The position numbers and the translations under genes were made by a program. From an uncultured Verrucomicrobiales bacterium (GTDB taxonomy: Bacteria > Verrucomicrobiota > Verrucomicrobiia > Limisphaerales > JACDHS01), in contig CALJZV010000280.1 in NCBI GenBank assembly GCA_937983475.1, positions 1 through 7,499 on the forward strand: a stretch of 7,499 bases of DNA. Reading direction: 5' to 3'. The stretch's first letter is position 1. Every line of letters starts with the position of its first letter. Positions 1 through 5,853 of this stretch are shown here, piece by piece. Under the pieces are notes generated by a model. That model was not told where the DNA came from and ran no database searches. It was given only the letters and a program-made list of their open reading frames with translations.

Positions 1-50
1 TGGCCGAAGCCCCATAGGTGCTCGGTGCCATTTTTATCGGAGTAATGAAT

Positions 51-84
51 CGCGAAGCCGCTAAGGACACAAGCGCATAAAGGA
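51..84. repeat. Weak degenerate CGCnAAGGA-type repeat in the left-edge non-coding DNA
   Basis: Two imperfect 17-bp units (51-67 and 68-84) share 11 of 17 positions, and each splits into 8-9 bp half-units of the form CRCnAAG(GA). The pattern resembles the degenerate CGCnAAGGA intergenic repeats seen in many environmental bacteria (from memory). The rest of 1-116 shows no start, stop or domain that would support a gene. Confidence 0.3.
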
Positions 85-92
85 ATGAAAAT

Positions 93-124
93 GGAAAATA
101 ATCGGATCACGTAAGATTATTTCC
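93..124 (-). terminator. Possible terminator hairpin overlapping the stop codon of the hydrolase gene
   Basis: Positions 93-103 (GGAAAATAATC) pair with 115-124 (GATTATTTCC), giving a 10-bp stem with one bulged A and an 11-nt loop. On the minus-strand transcript the stem begins within the last sense codons and the TAA stop of the hydrolase gene, and is followed by the moderately T-rich stretch ATTTTCATTCC. The stem is AT-rich and the T-run is interrupted, so it is weak as a Rho-independent terminator. Confidence 0.35.
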
Positions 125-1436
125 AATGGGTGCAGGCCGAAACCGGTTGATAGACCCAAAACGGCTGGCCGGCCTTCGATTTGGCTGCAAAACAGCAGCA
201 GCAACGCTCGTTGGGCTTTCTTTTGCCGTTCAGCAACTGCGCGATGTCCCGGATGACGTATTCATTGCTGGTCACATAGGAGTGGCCCAGAAGACTTGTG
301 TCCACGAAGGAAACATCAATGGAATCCATCACGGGCCGGACCACCATTTCCTTTCCGGAATTGCCCAGGCGCGGATGTTCCCGGAATTTCCGGGACCACT
401 CCAGCGCCACGTCCTTGGAGCATGCATATAAGGTCAAGTGTTCTCCGGTTTTACGAATCTGCTCCGAGAGCTGTTCGAACTCATCCACGTCAATATCCGG
501 GGCGGCCATGACGATTTGATTGAACAGCGGTCTCTCAAGGGACGAAGAGAGGGCGATTCGCTCCAGGGCGTTGGCCATGGCCTGGTTCCCCATGCTGTGC
601 GCCACCAGATGAATGGTGCTTGCGCCCGATTCGGCGGCCAGTTGTTTCAGAAATTTCTCCAAATGCGGCACAGTCCAACGGTTGTTCCCGTCATCCACGA
701 AGTATTCGAGCAGTTTGTTTTGAGACGGCCAGCTATAAAGCACGGGCACCCCCCGGAACTCCAGATCATAGGAAAGCTGGGCCGTGCGGCGAGCGGCGTC
801 CTCGAAGGAGACATTATAGCCGTGGATGAACACAAAGATTTCGTTCTTCTTCGCCCGCGCGATTTCGGCCTGAAGCTCTGAGGTGAAAACCTCCTTTTCC
901 AGTGACTTAACCTTAAGCAAGGTCACGTGCTTTTCAGGGGTGTTTTTAAACTCCGCCTTCCAGAGACTATAACTCGCCAGCGAGGCCTTTTTATGGTTGC
1001 GGGGAATGCTTACGAAGCATTTTCCAAAATGCAATTGGCCGCCGTCCGAGCGTTTGTCGGTATAAAACTTTACCGGGTCGGCAGAGCCGCTGGGTTTGCG
1101 GTCCGTGCCGTAAAAGACTTTGACAGTCTCATAGGGAGGAGGCGCGGAGGATAATTTCTCGGTTCCTGGCGAGGATTCAGGTTTGGAAGCCGAGGTGTTT
1201 TCCAGAACAACATCCACATTCGCCATTTCCGGCATGCTGGCTGTCTTCCACGCGCCGCTGGCTTCCATCGGTGTGTTTACGGATTCAGCCCCCCGCGGCG
1301 ACGCCATCGTTTTTGGCATCCATTGATTGCTGCTGCCGGGCATCGCCGTCAGCCCATAACCTCCCCGCTGTTGTGTCTGGCATCCGGCCAACAAGGCCAT
1401 CCAGGCCGCGCACAGGCATAGTATGGTTTTTTTCAT
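117..1436 (-). CDS. DUF900-type alpha/beta-hydrolase lipoprotein
   Basis: Predicted 439-residue secreted hydrolase of unknown substrate. The start at 1436 is favoured by AAGGAAC seven bases upstream and by an immediate lipoprotein signal peptide: MKK, a hydrophobic core, then lipobox LAGC with Cys19. The reading frame stays open upstream, but that stretch is antisense to the FN3 gene. Residues 20-100 are a Ser/Pro-rich linker. From about 104 the fold resembles the DUF900 family: VFYGTDRK near 107-114, the HGYN strand-loop at 205-208, nucleophile elbow AHSMGN with Ser281, a probable acid at Asp314 (AAPDID), and a probable catalytic His385 (LLGHSYV). The triad is my assignment by order and spacing. 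The domain ends near residue 402. The last 35 residues form an odd basic, Cys-rich tail with four consecutive cysteines (412-415). It lies 26 bp downstream of the FN3 gene and is probably co-transcribed with it. Confidence 0.88.
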   Translation of the reverse strand: MKKTILCLCAAWMALLAGCQTQQRGGYGLTAMPGSSNQWMPKTMASPRGAESVNTPMEASGAWKTASMPEMANVDVVLENTSASKPESSPGTEKLSSAPPPYETVKVFYGTDRKPSGSADPVKFYTDKRSDGGQLHFGKCFVSIPRNHKKASLASYSLWKAEFKNTPEKHVTLLKVKSLEKEVFTSELQAEIARAKKNEIFVFIHGYNVSFEDAARRTAQLSYDLEFRGVPVLYSWPSQNKLLEYFVDDGNNRWTVPHLEKFLKQLAAESGASTIHLVAHSMGNQAMANALERIALSSSLERPLFNQIVMAAPDIDVDEFEQLSEQIRKTGEHLTLYACSKDVALEWSRKFREHPRLGNSGKEMVVRPVMDSIDVSFVDTSLLGHSYVTSNEYVIRDIAQLLNGKRKPNERCCCCFAAKSKAGQPFWVYQPVSACTHWK

Positions 1437-1462
1437 GATGAGAGTTCCTTTTAGATCGCCGT

Positions 1463-2383
1463 TCACCCCACCACCACAATCGCCTCCTCGCTGGGGGCGC
1501 TGGTGTTGCCGTTGTCGTTGACCGAACGCACCCGCACGCGCACCGAACGGCCCGCGGTGAGCGTGTTGACGGTCGCGTCGGTGTCCTCCACCGAGGCGAC
1601 GCGGCGGAACTGCGTGTCGGCGTCCATCACCAGGATTTCCACATGGTAGCGCGCGGCATGGGGCGTGGACGACCACATGGCGATGAACCCGCCGGGCATC
1701 GCGTTGACGATGAGGTTTTCCGGGGCGGAGGCGCTCTCGGGCGCGCCGGGCTGGTTGAGGCCGAACGCCAGCCAACGTCCATCCATGTCACCGAGCTTCA
1801 ATTCCAGCTCGTCAATCATTCCGCGCATCTGCCGCTTGAGACCGCTCACCGCGGCGTCGCGCTCGGCCTTTCGCTCCTGTTCGGCGCGCATGCTGTCGTT
1901 CATTTCGCTGTGCCGGTCGGACAGCTTTTCATGCAACGATTCCGCGTTGGCGGCCGTGACATTAAGCGGCACGTTTTGATGCTGGGGATGCGCGGACAGA
2001 TAATCCTTAAGCTGGCCCGTCAGCGTCAGTCGCTCGTGCAGGGTGCCAGGAATGGCCAGCGAATTGTTGGGAAACCCGGTCGGGGTCCATGCCGGATTGT
2101 ATTCCCGTCCCAGATGCACTTTGAGCACATCGCGCGCGGTGGCGATGAACCCCTTTACATTGGAATCCGCCAACCGCTGGGCAGTGGCGCGCGCCGCGTT
2201 GTCCCGCCGCTGGGTCTGGTAGCTGCTCTCCGCCGCGAAGACCGCCGCGCTGGCGGCCCGCAGGCTTGTCTCGGTAAAATGAACCAGCCCGATGGTATCG
2301 CCATAGGCTGCGGCGCCGTCGGCCATGTCTTCTGCCAGGGCCAGAAGCTCGCTGAGTTTTCCAGGAAGACTGTTCATTGCCAT
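1463..2383 (-). CDS. Fibronectin type III domain protein of verrucomicrobial type
   Basis: A 306-residue protein with no visible signal peptide or membrane segment. Residues 1-90 are Ala-rich and predicted helical (KLSELLALAEDMADG near 9-23). Residues 145-205 are charged and helical, possibly coiled-coil. Residues 219-305 form one fibronectin type III domain: PENLIVNAMPGGFIAMW at the start, a central RYHVEI strand, then VRVRVRSVNDNGNTSAPS, which is the typical FN3 end. The same arrangement recurs, from memory, in Verrucomicrobiota genomes as a protein of unknown function. ATG at 2383 is used here; a second ATG two codons in (2377) is equally possible, and neither has a clear Shine-Dalgarno. 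GC content is visibly higher than in the ATPase cassette to the right. It is the promoter-proximal gene of a likely two-gene unit with the hydrolase lipoprotein. FN3 domains usually mediate binding; the partner is unknown. Confidence 0.85.
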   Translation of the reverse strand: MAMNSLPGKLSELLALAEDMADGAAAYGDTIGLVHFTETSLRAASAAVFAAESSYQTQRRDNAARATAQRLADSNVKGFIATARDVLKVHLGREYNPAWTPTGFPNNSLAIPGTLHERLTLTGQLKDYLSAHPQHQNVPLNVTAANAESLHEKLSDRHSEMNDSMRAEQERKAERDAAVSGLKRQMRGMIDELELKLGDMDGRWLAFGLNQPGAPESASAPENLIVNAMPGGFIAMWSSTPHAARYHVEILVMDADTQFRRVASVEDTDATVNTLTAGRSVRVRVRSVNDNGNTSAPSEEAIVVVG

Positions 2384-2480
2384 AATGAATCAAAATTTTT
2401 TGTTGATGGTTTACTTAATGGAAAGCGCTGCACCCAGCAGATTTCGTGGAAGCTCCATAGGTAAAAGTTGTTTCCGAAAC

Positions 2481-2723
2481 GCCTCAAAAACCGATTCCCG
2501 TCCAATAATCTGTTTTGACACAACCTGCCGGGCGATTTCCGGCTGAAAATCGCTTTTTGGGCTCCCTGAAAATGATTTTTCGCCCAAAAATCTGTTCTCA
2601 AGCTCCCTGAAAACCGATTTCCAGCGAGAAATCGGGTTTGAGGAAGCCTCCAAGCCGATTCTCAGCCAAAAAACGGAAAAAAGGCTCCTGAAAAATGGAT
2701 TTCTGCAAACGACCCGCCCCTGA
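2481..2723. repeat. Degenerate tandem array of ~41-bp hairpin-bearing units
   Basis: About six imperfect units start near 2481, 2524, 2561, 2602, 2646 and 2684, spaced 37-44 bp. The shared pattern is GCTCCCTGAAAA, then CGATTT, a short spacer and AAATCG, then a T-rich end. Units 3 and 4 share GCTCCCTGAAAA exactly (2561-2572, 2602-2613). Several units fold: GCGATTT/AAATCGC (2532-2538 with 2547-2553), GATTTTT/AAAAATC (2574-2580 with 2586-2592), CCGATTTC/GAAATCGG (2614-2621 with 2628-2635), and a weaker CCGATT/AAACGG with one mismatch (2655-2660 with 2671-2676). The array lies roughly 100-340 bp upstream of the FN3 start. Role unknown: structured leader, protein-binding array or remnant of an expanding intergenic repeat. 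Confidence 0.75.
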
Positions 2724-2759
2724 AGGAGAATCCCGTCCACAATGATTGAAACATCCGGT

Positions 2760-2788
2760 GCCATTCGATGAATGGCGGAGAGTCTCCG
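2760..2788. repeat. Two adjacent short inverted repeats
   Basis: GCCATTC at 2760-2766 pairs perfectly with GAATGGC at 2770-2776 around a 3-nt GAT loop. It is followed at once by CGGAGA/TCTCCG (2776-2781 and 2783-2788), a near-continuous palindrome around a single G. No T-run follows on the plus strand, so a terminator is unlikely; operator sites or element-end structures are alternatives. Confidence 0.45.
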
Positions 2789-2818
2789 AGCCCGCCCCCA
2801 GGGAAACAACACTAAAAA

Positions 2819-2858
2819 GTTATCTGCGGCGGACATTTGTTATCTGGCGCGGACATTT
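2819..2858. repeat. 20-bp tandem duplication, possible mobile-element end remnant
   Basis: Two head-to-tail 20-bp copies, 2819-2838 and 2839-2858, begin GTTATCTG and end GCGGACATTT. They differ only by a CG/GC swap in the middle. Read on the minus strand each copy starts AAATGTCCGC. Short repeated motifs next to an element tip are known in IS21-family elements and some others, but no transposase or second end is present here. The mobile-element origin is an inference; the duplication itself is directly visible. Confidence 0.5.
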
Positions 2859-3194
2859 TGGGGGAGGGCGGCTTAGGGGTAAATGAGATGGGCATTCTTC
2901 CCAGGAACATCAGTGAGCCGTGTTTCCATTCTCGACGGAGACAGGTCGCCTGCCCAACAGCGCGGCCGACCCGCGCACTCCTAAAAAAACAGCCCGACTT
3001 TGGGTTGCGACAAAAAAATTTCGCTGCCCTGATCTGGCTTGGTAATTTTCGCGGCGCATGGCCATTCTGTGAGGCAGCGAGCGTTTGCATGCAGCCAAAC
3101 TGGAAAAGCAGGAAGAAATCACCCTTTGACTAATTCCAGCGGCACAAAGAGACTATCGAAAAATCGCGGATAAGCAGAAGGAAAGCAGTCGTTT

Positions 3195-4370
3195 ATGATC
3201 AAACGAATTAGAATCACCGATTTTAAAAGCATCAGAGAGCTTGATCTGGAACTCGATCCGGTGACGGTTCTGATTGGCCGCAGCGGAACGGGCAAATCAA
3301 ATGTGGTGCAAGCGATTCGCTTTCTGCGGAATCTCCTGCTCGATTATCAACGAGCCATCGAATACGAGCATGGTTGGGAACGAATAAAGCCGGTCGGCGT
3401 CCAATCTCCCAATACTTCCATCAAGATTACTTTTGAGGTTCCGGGTGAAAGCCTCGATTACACATACGAAATCGCATTCAACTTAAATCCTCATTGGGGA
3501 AGAGAGCCATTATTCATTGAAAAACTTCTTCTGGGCGAAGAAATGCTCTTCTGGCGAACCCGAACAACTCAAGGATGGAAATGGGAAAAAGCGCCGGCTT
3601 TAGAAACGGCTCCGTTAGGACTTGATGGACCTATTCTTGGCCGGTTTCCCGCATTCCAAAAAATTGTGCTGGCGTATGCGGCTCTCTCCAACGGCATCGG
3701 CTATTATCATTTTCCCGCCTCGACCCTAAGCGCGTTTCGTCATTCGAATCATGGAGAAGAATTCCTGATGAAAGTGCCCGGGCTGGCCGACAATGCGGGA
3801 AACTATCTCGATGTGATCCGCAAGATTGTGCAGGACTTCCATCACCCCAACATCCGCAAAAGCCTGTTGGCGTCATTGCAAGCGGTGAATCCCTCCATCG
3901 CGTCGGTCGAGCTGGATTCCCTCACCAATCCCAATCACGCCATCGTGGCCCATACGGCTAATGGACAAATTTTCGAGCTGTCGCTTGAACAGGAATCGGA
4001 TGGGCTCCGGCGATTTTACGCGCACCTGCTGGAGGTGTATCAAAGCCCGACGACATTGCCGTTGGTGTTTGAGGAGCCGGAGAATGCCATCTTTCCCGGC
4101 GCGTTGTCCTTGCTGGCCGACGAATTCAAGGCTGCTCCCCGCGAGAATCGCGGCCAGATTATCCTGACCACGCACAATCCAACCCTGCTGGATTCGTTCG
4201 ACGTGGAAAACGTCAGAGTGGTCGAAATGCGAGAAGGACGAACCGTCGTGGGCAAGGTTTCCAAAGAACAACGGGAAGCGGTGAAGGATCATCTCCTGAC
4301 CACGGGTGAATTGCTGACCGTGGAGCAGCCCAGGTTGGAAGAACCGCCGAAATCCGAATCCGTGGCATGA
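3195..4370 (+). CDS. ABC/RecF-type AAA ATPase (AAA_21-like) of a two-gene cassette
   Basis: A 391-residue cytosolic ATPase with the OLD/RecF/SMC head layout. Residues 1-27 are the typical entry strands (IKRIRITDFKSIRELDL). Walker A is GRSGTGKS at 28-35 with Lys34. A helical insertion domain of about 180 residues follows. The degenerate ABC signature is ESDGLRR at 267-273, Walker B is LPLVFEEPEN at 288-297 with probable catalytic Glu294, and the H-loop is TTHNP with His327. No Toprim domain follows: the protein ends about 60 residues after the H-loop, so the effector is presumably the next gene. ATG 3195 is preceded by AAGGAA at 3178-3183. The stop overlaps the next start by 4 bp (ATGA, 4367-4370), indicating translational coupling. 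By architecture it resembles the sensor ATPases of PARIS, AbiL and OLD-like phage defence. All ATPase motifs look intact. Family call firm; defence role inferred. Confidence 0.9.
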   Translation: MIKRIRITDFKSIRELDLELDPVTVLIGRSGTGKSNVVQAIRFLRNLLLDYQRAIEYEHGWERIKPVGVQSPNTSIKITFEVPGESLDYTYEIAFNLNPHWGREPLFIEKLLLGEEMLFWRTRTTQGWKWEKAPALETAPLGLDGPILGRFPAFQKIVLAYAALSNGIGYYHFPASTLSAFRHSNHGEEFLMKVPGLADNAGNYLDVIRKIVQDFHHPNIRKSLLASLQAVNPSIASVELDSLTNPNHAIVAHTANGQIFELSLEQESDGLRRFYAHLLEVYQSPTTLPLVFEEPENAIFPGALSLLADEFKAAPRENRGQIILTTHNPTLLDSFDVENVRVVEMREGRTVVGKVSKEQREAVKDHLLTTGELLTVEQPRLEEPPKSESVA

Positions 4371-5059
4371 AGCGCTTGGTTCTCCTCGGAGAAGGACAAG
4401 GTGACGTAACGGCCCTGCCTATTCTTGCTCGAAGGATTTTGCGCGAGAAACGGTTGGATGAGGTCTATTTCGTTGATCAGGAAGTTATCCGCGCGGGCAA
4501 TGCCGCGGGCCTTATCACGTGGGACAAAGACAAGAACCAACCCGATTTCAGCGAGTGGCACCGAATATTGCAAATCGCGGCGCGAAGAAAGCCAGCGGCC
4601 GTTTTGGCTATTTTTGATGGCGATGCGAAAACATTTCCCGCCGGTTCCATTAATGGATTCTGCGCAGTCACGGCGGCGAAATTGATGGCTTTCACCGCCT
4701 GGGAGGCCGGAGCAGGCAAGTTGTTTTCCTTGGCCGTTGTTTTCGCCTGCATGGAATACGAATCGTGGATTATTGGCGGGGCTGAATCGTTGGCGGGCAA
4801 AACATTCAAGGATGGACGTCCTGTATTGTCGGCGAACTTAAATATATCCCACGCACAACCCGAAACGCGCGGCAAAAGATGGCTTGAAAAGAATTGCCCC
4901 GGCTACCGTCCCACGCGAGACCAAGCTCCGCTCACCGAACTGGTCGATTTGGATATGGTTCGGAAAAAGAACCTTCGGTCGTTTGCTCGTCTGGAAAATG
5001 CCTTTGATCAACTTCGGCAAGCTGCCGAATCTGGGGCATTCGTTTCAACTCCCGCTTAA
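4367..5059 (+). CDS. DUF4276-type Toprim-like protein, probable effector partner of the ATPase
   Basis: A 230-residue soluble protein. The N-terminal strand RLVLLGEGQGDVTALP (3-18) carries the glutamate expected of a Toprim-like fold (Glu9). AIFDGDAK (81-88) supplies the paired acids Asp84 and Asp86. ACMEYESWIIGG (127-138) matches the conserved acidic helix of the DUF4276 family, and KNLRSFARLENAF (201-213) the C-terminal block. These families are thought to bind Mg2+ and act as nucleases or nucleic-acid-binding proteins; activity here is not shown. The start overlaps the ATPase stop (ATGA), there is no independent ribosome site, and the two are almost certainly one operon. An AAA ATPase followed by a separate Toprim-like protein is the layout of PARIS (AriA/AriB, where AriB is DUF4435) and AbiL (RloB-like); this pair would be a DUF4276 counterpart. 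The gene ends in TAA immediately before the stop of the convergent AraC gene. Confidence 0.85.
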   Translation: MKRLVLLGEGQGDVTALPILARRILREKRLDEVYFVDQEVIRAGNAAGLITWDKDKNQPDFSEWHRILQIAARRKPAAVLAIFDGDAKTFPAGSINGFCAVTAAKLMAFTAWEAGAGKLFSLAVVFACMEYESWIIGGAESLAGKTFKDGRPVLSANLNISHAQPETRGKRWLEKNCPGYRPTRDQAPLTELVDLDMVRKKNLRSFARLENAFDQLRQAAESGAFVSTPA

Positions 5060-5437
5060 TCATGGGGTGAAATTGTCACCTCGTTGGTGCTTGAGCATTT
5101 TGACAAGCGTTTTGACGCTCACGGGCGTTTGGAGGAATTCGGTCGGCGGAATGCCGTAGTGCTCCTTGAACTGCCGCGAGAAGTGGGAGATTTGCTTGAA
5201 GCCCAGTTCCATCGAAACGGCTTTGACCGAGCCGGTCCGTTTGAGCAGGTAGCCCGCGGCGATCAGGCGCTGTTCGTTAAGCCATTCCTGCGTTCCTTTG
5301 CTGAAAATGCTTTGGCAATAACGGCGCAACTGCCGGGAGGACATGCCGCAACGCCGCGCCATGCGCGAGGCGTTGAAATCGCATTCGCAGGCAAGCATCG
5401 CCCAGTATTCGGTGTTTCTCAGGTCATGCCGTCCCAT
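5060..5437 (-). CDS. Short AraC/XylS-type transcriptional regulator (DNA-binding domain only)
   Basis: A 125-residue protein made almost entirely of an AraC-type double helix-turn-helix. Helix-turn-helix one is about residues 23-43 (ASRMARRCGMSSRQLRRYC). The linker helix holds QEWLNEQRLIAAGYLL (50-65). Helix-turn-helix two is about 71-92 (VKAVSMELGFKQISHFSRQF), followed by the family signature HYGIPPTEF at 93-101. There is no sensor domain, so it is far shorter than the usual ~280-300 residues; SoxS/MarA-like stand-alone regulators are of similar size. ATG 5437 has a purine-rich AGGGGAAGGGGAA just upstream, a good ribosome site. The stop codon (5060-5062) directly abuts the TAA of the convergent Toprim gene, with no room for a terminator between them. 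Its target is not apparent; the copper-chaperone gene is divergent, about 400 bp away. Confidence 0.87.
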   Translation of the reverse strand: MGRHDLRNTEYWAMLACECDFNASRMARRCGMSSRQLRRYCQSIFSKGTQEWLNEQRLIAAGYLLKRTGSVKAVSMELGFKQISHFSRQFKEHYGIPPTEFLQTPVSVKTLVKMLKHQRGDNFTP

Positions 5438-5853
5438 GCGTTCCCCTTCCCCTCATGGACAATCGCAGATGTCGTTGATTCGCACACTTCAAACGCGCGG
5501 CACCCACGACTTGAGCAAAATCCAGCCAAAATAAATAAAAAACTCCATTTCTGGCAGTGGTGCCCTTTGTAAGGCAGCGATTGAGGAAAAAACAGGCTTT
5601 CTGAACCATCGCCAATCAAGTCCGCCCTGGTGAAAACCCAAGCCAGCCAAAGATGAAACCAAGTCTTTTGGTTGTATGCCATTAATCAACAATAAATCCT
5701 GAGGACGACGGTAATAACAAACCATCTGCGCCCCCGCAAGGGATTGCTGAGTAATAATTTATGCCGCAATGTTGGGGCCGGGGCAATCCCGGTCAGGACG
5801 ACTGAGGTTCCCGTCGCGCTTGCCAAAACGCGATGGAGTTTTACTTTTCGAGC
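5438..5853. other. Intergenic region between divergent AraC and CusF-SCO genes
   Basis: About 416 bp with no convincing gene. Minus-strand frames here (up to about 87 codons) overlap the AraC start, lack ribosome sites and show no domain, so they are not called. The left part has a short AT-rich stretch near 5530-5545. The right part, toward the CusF-SCO gene, carries inverted repeats listed separately. Promoters for both divergent genes should be here, but I cannot place them. Confidence 0.6.
5740..5792. promoter_or_regulatory. Overlapping inverted repeats upstream of the CusF-SCO gene
   Basis: GGGATTGC (5740-5747) is perfectly complementary to GCAATCCC (5783-5790), 35 bp apart. The right arm also takes part in a local hairpin CCGGG/CCCGG (5778-5782 with 5788-5792, 5-nt loop). 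The two pairings are mutually exclusive. This could be an operator or an alternative-fold leader; no T-run or anti-terminator is seen, so regulation is speculative. Confidence 0.3.

Larger units (their letters stand above)
2384..3194. other. Long intergenic region between divergent genes, rich in repeats
   Basis: This 811-bp gap separates the minus-strand FN3 unit from the plus-strand ATPase cassette, so it should hold promoters for both. No convincing -35/-10 pair was found. It contains the ~41-bp repeat array, two adjacent inverted repeats and a 20-bp tandem duplication, listed separately. From about 2860 to 3120 there are A-tracts (near 2984 and 3011) and no gene I trust. Frames of 70-141 codons cross the gap, but they have no recognisable domain, no ribosome site and atypical composition. 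AAGGAA at 3178-3183, eleven bases before ATG 3195, is a plausible ribosome site for the ATPase. Confidence 0.7.

Noticed and set aside
1437..1775. Open 113-codon extension upstream of the hydrolase start, in frame with it
   Set aside because: It is antisense-free only by frame: it lies inside the FN3 coding sequence on the same strand in another frame, is Arg/His-rich as expected for a GC-rich shadow, and would hide the clear ribosome site and signal peptide at 1436.
1643..2464. 273-codon plus-strand frame opposite the FN3 gene
   Set aside because: Antisense shadow of a strongly supported FN3 coding sequence; Gly/Arg-rich with no domain.
2481..2723. CRISPR array
   Set aside because: Units are too divergent, spacing is irregular, the whole unit repeats rather than alternating with unique spacers, and no cas gene is present.
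2411..2836. 141-codon minus-strand frame across the repeat array, with a ~14-residue rhythm
   Set aside because: The rhythm follows from repeat units averaging close to 42 nt. Individual units are 37-44 bp and shift the phase within units, there is no domain and no ribosome site, and the start sits inside the 20-bp duplication.
2837..3133. 98-codon plus-strand frame before the ATPase
   Set aside because: No ribosome site, no recognisable domain, Arg/Pro-rich low-quality composition, and a start within the 20-bp duplication.
3125..3156. Sigma70-type promoter for the ATPase (TTTGAC with GACTAT)
   Set aside because: The spacer is 20 bp and the -10 match is poor, so it is not better than chance in this composition.
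3873..4292. 139-codon minus-strand frame inside the ATPase gene
   Set aside because: Antisense to the Walker B and H-loop region of a clear ATPase; no domain of its own.
5084..5572. 162-codon plus-strand frame opposite the AraC gene
   Set aside because: Antisense to a clear AraC-type helix-turn-helix coding sequence; no domain or ribosome site.
5419..5725. Minus-strand frames of 63-87 codons upstream of the AraC gene
   Set aside because: Aromatic-rich translations without a domain, no ribosome sites, and no sign of a missing AraC sensor domain in any frame.
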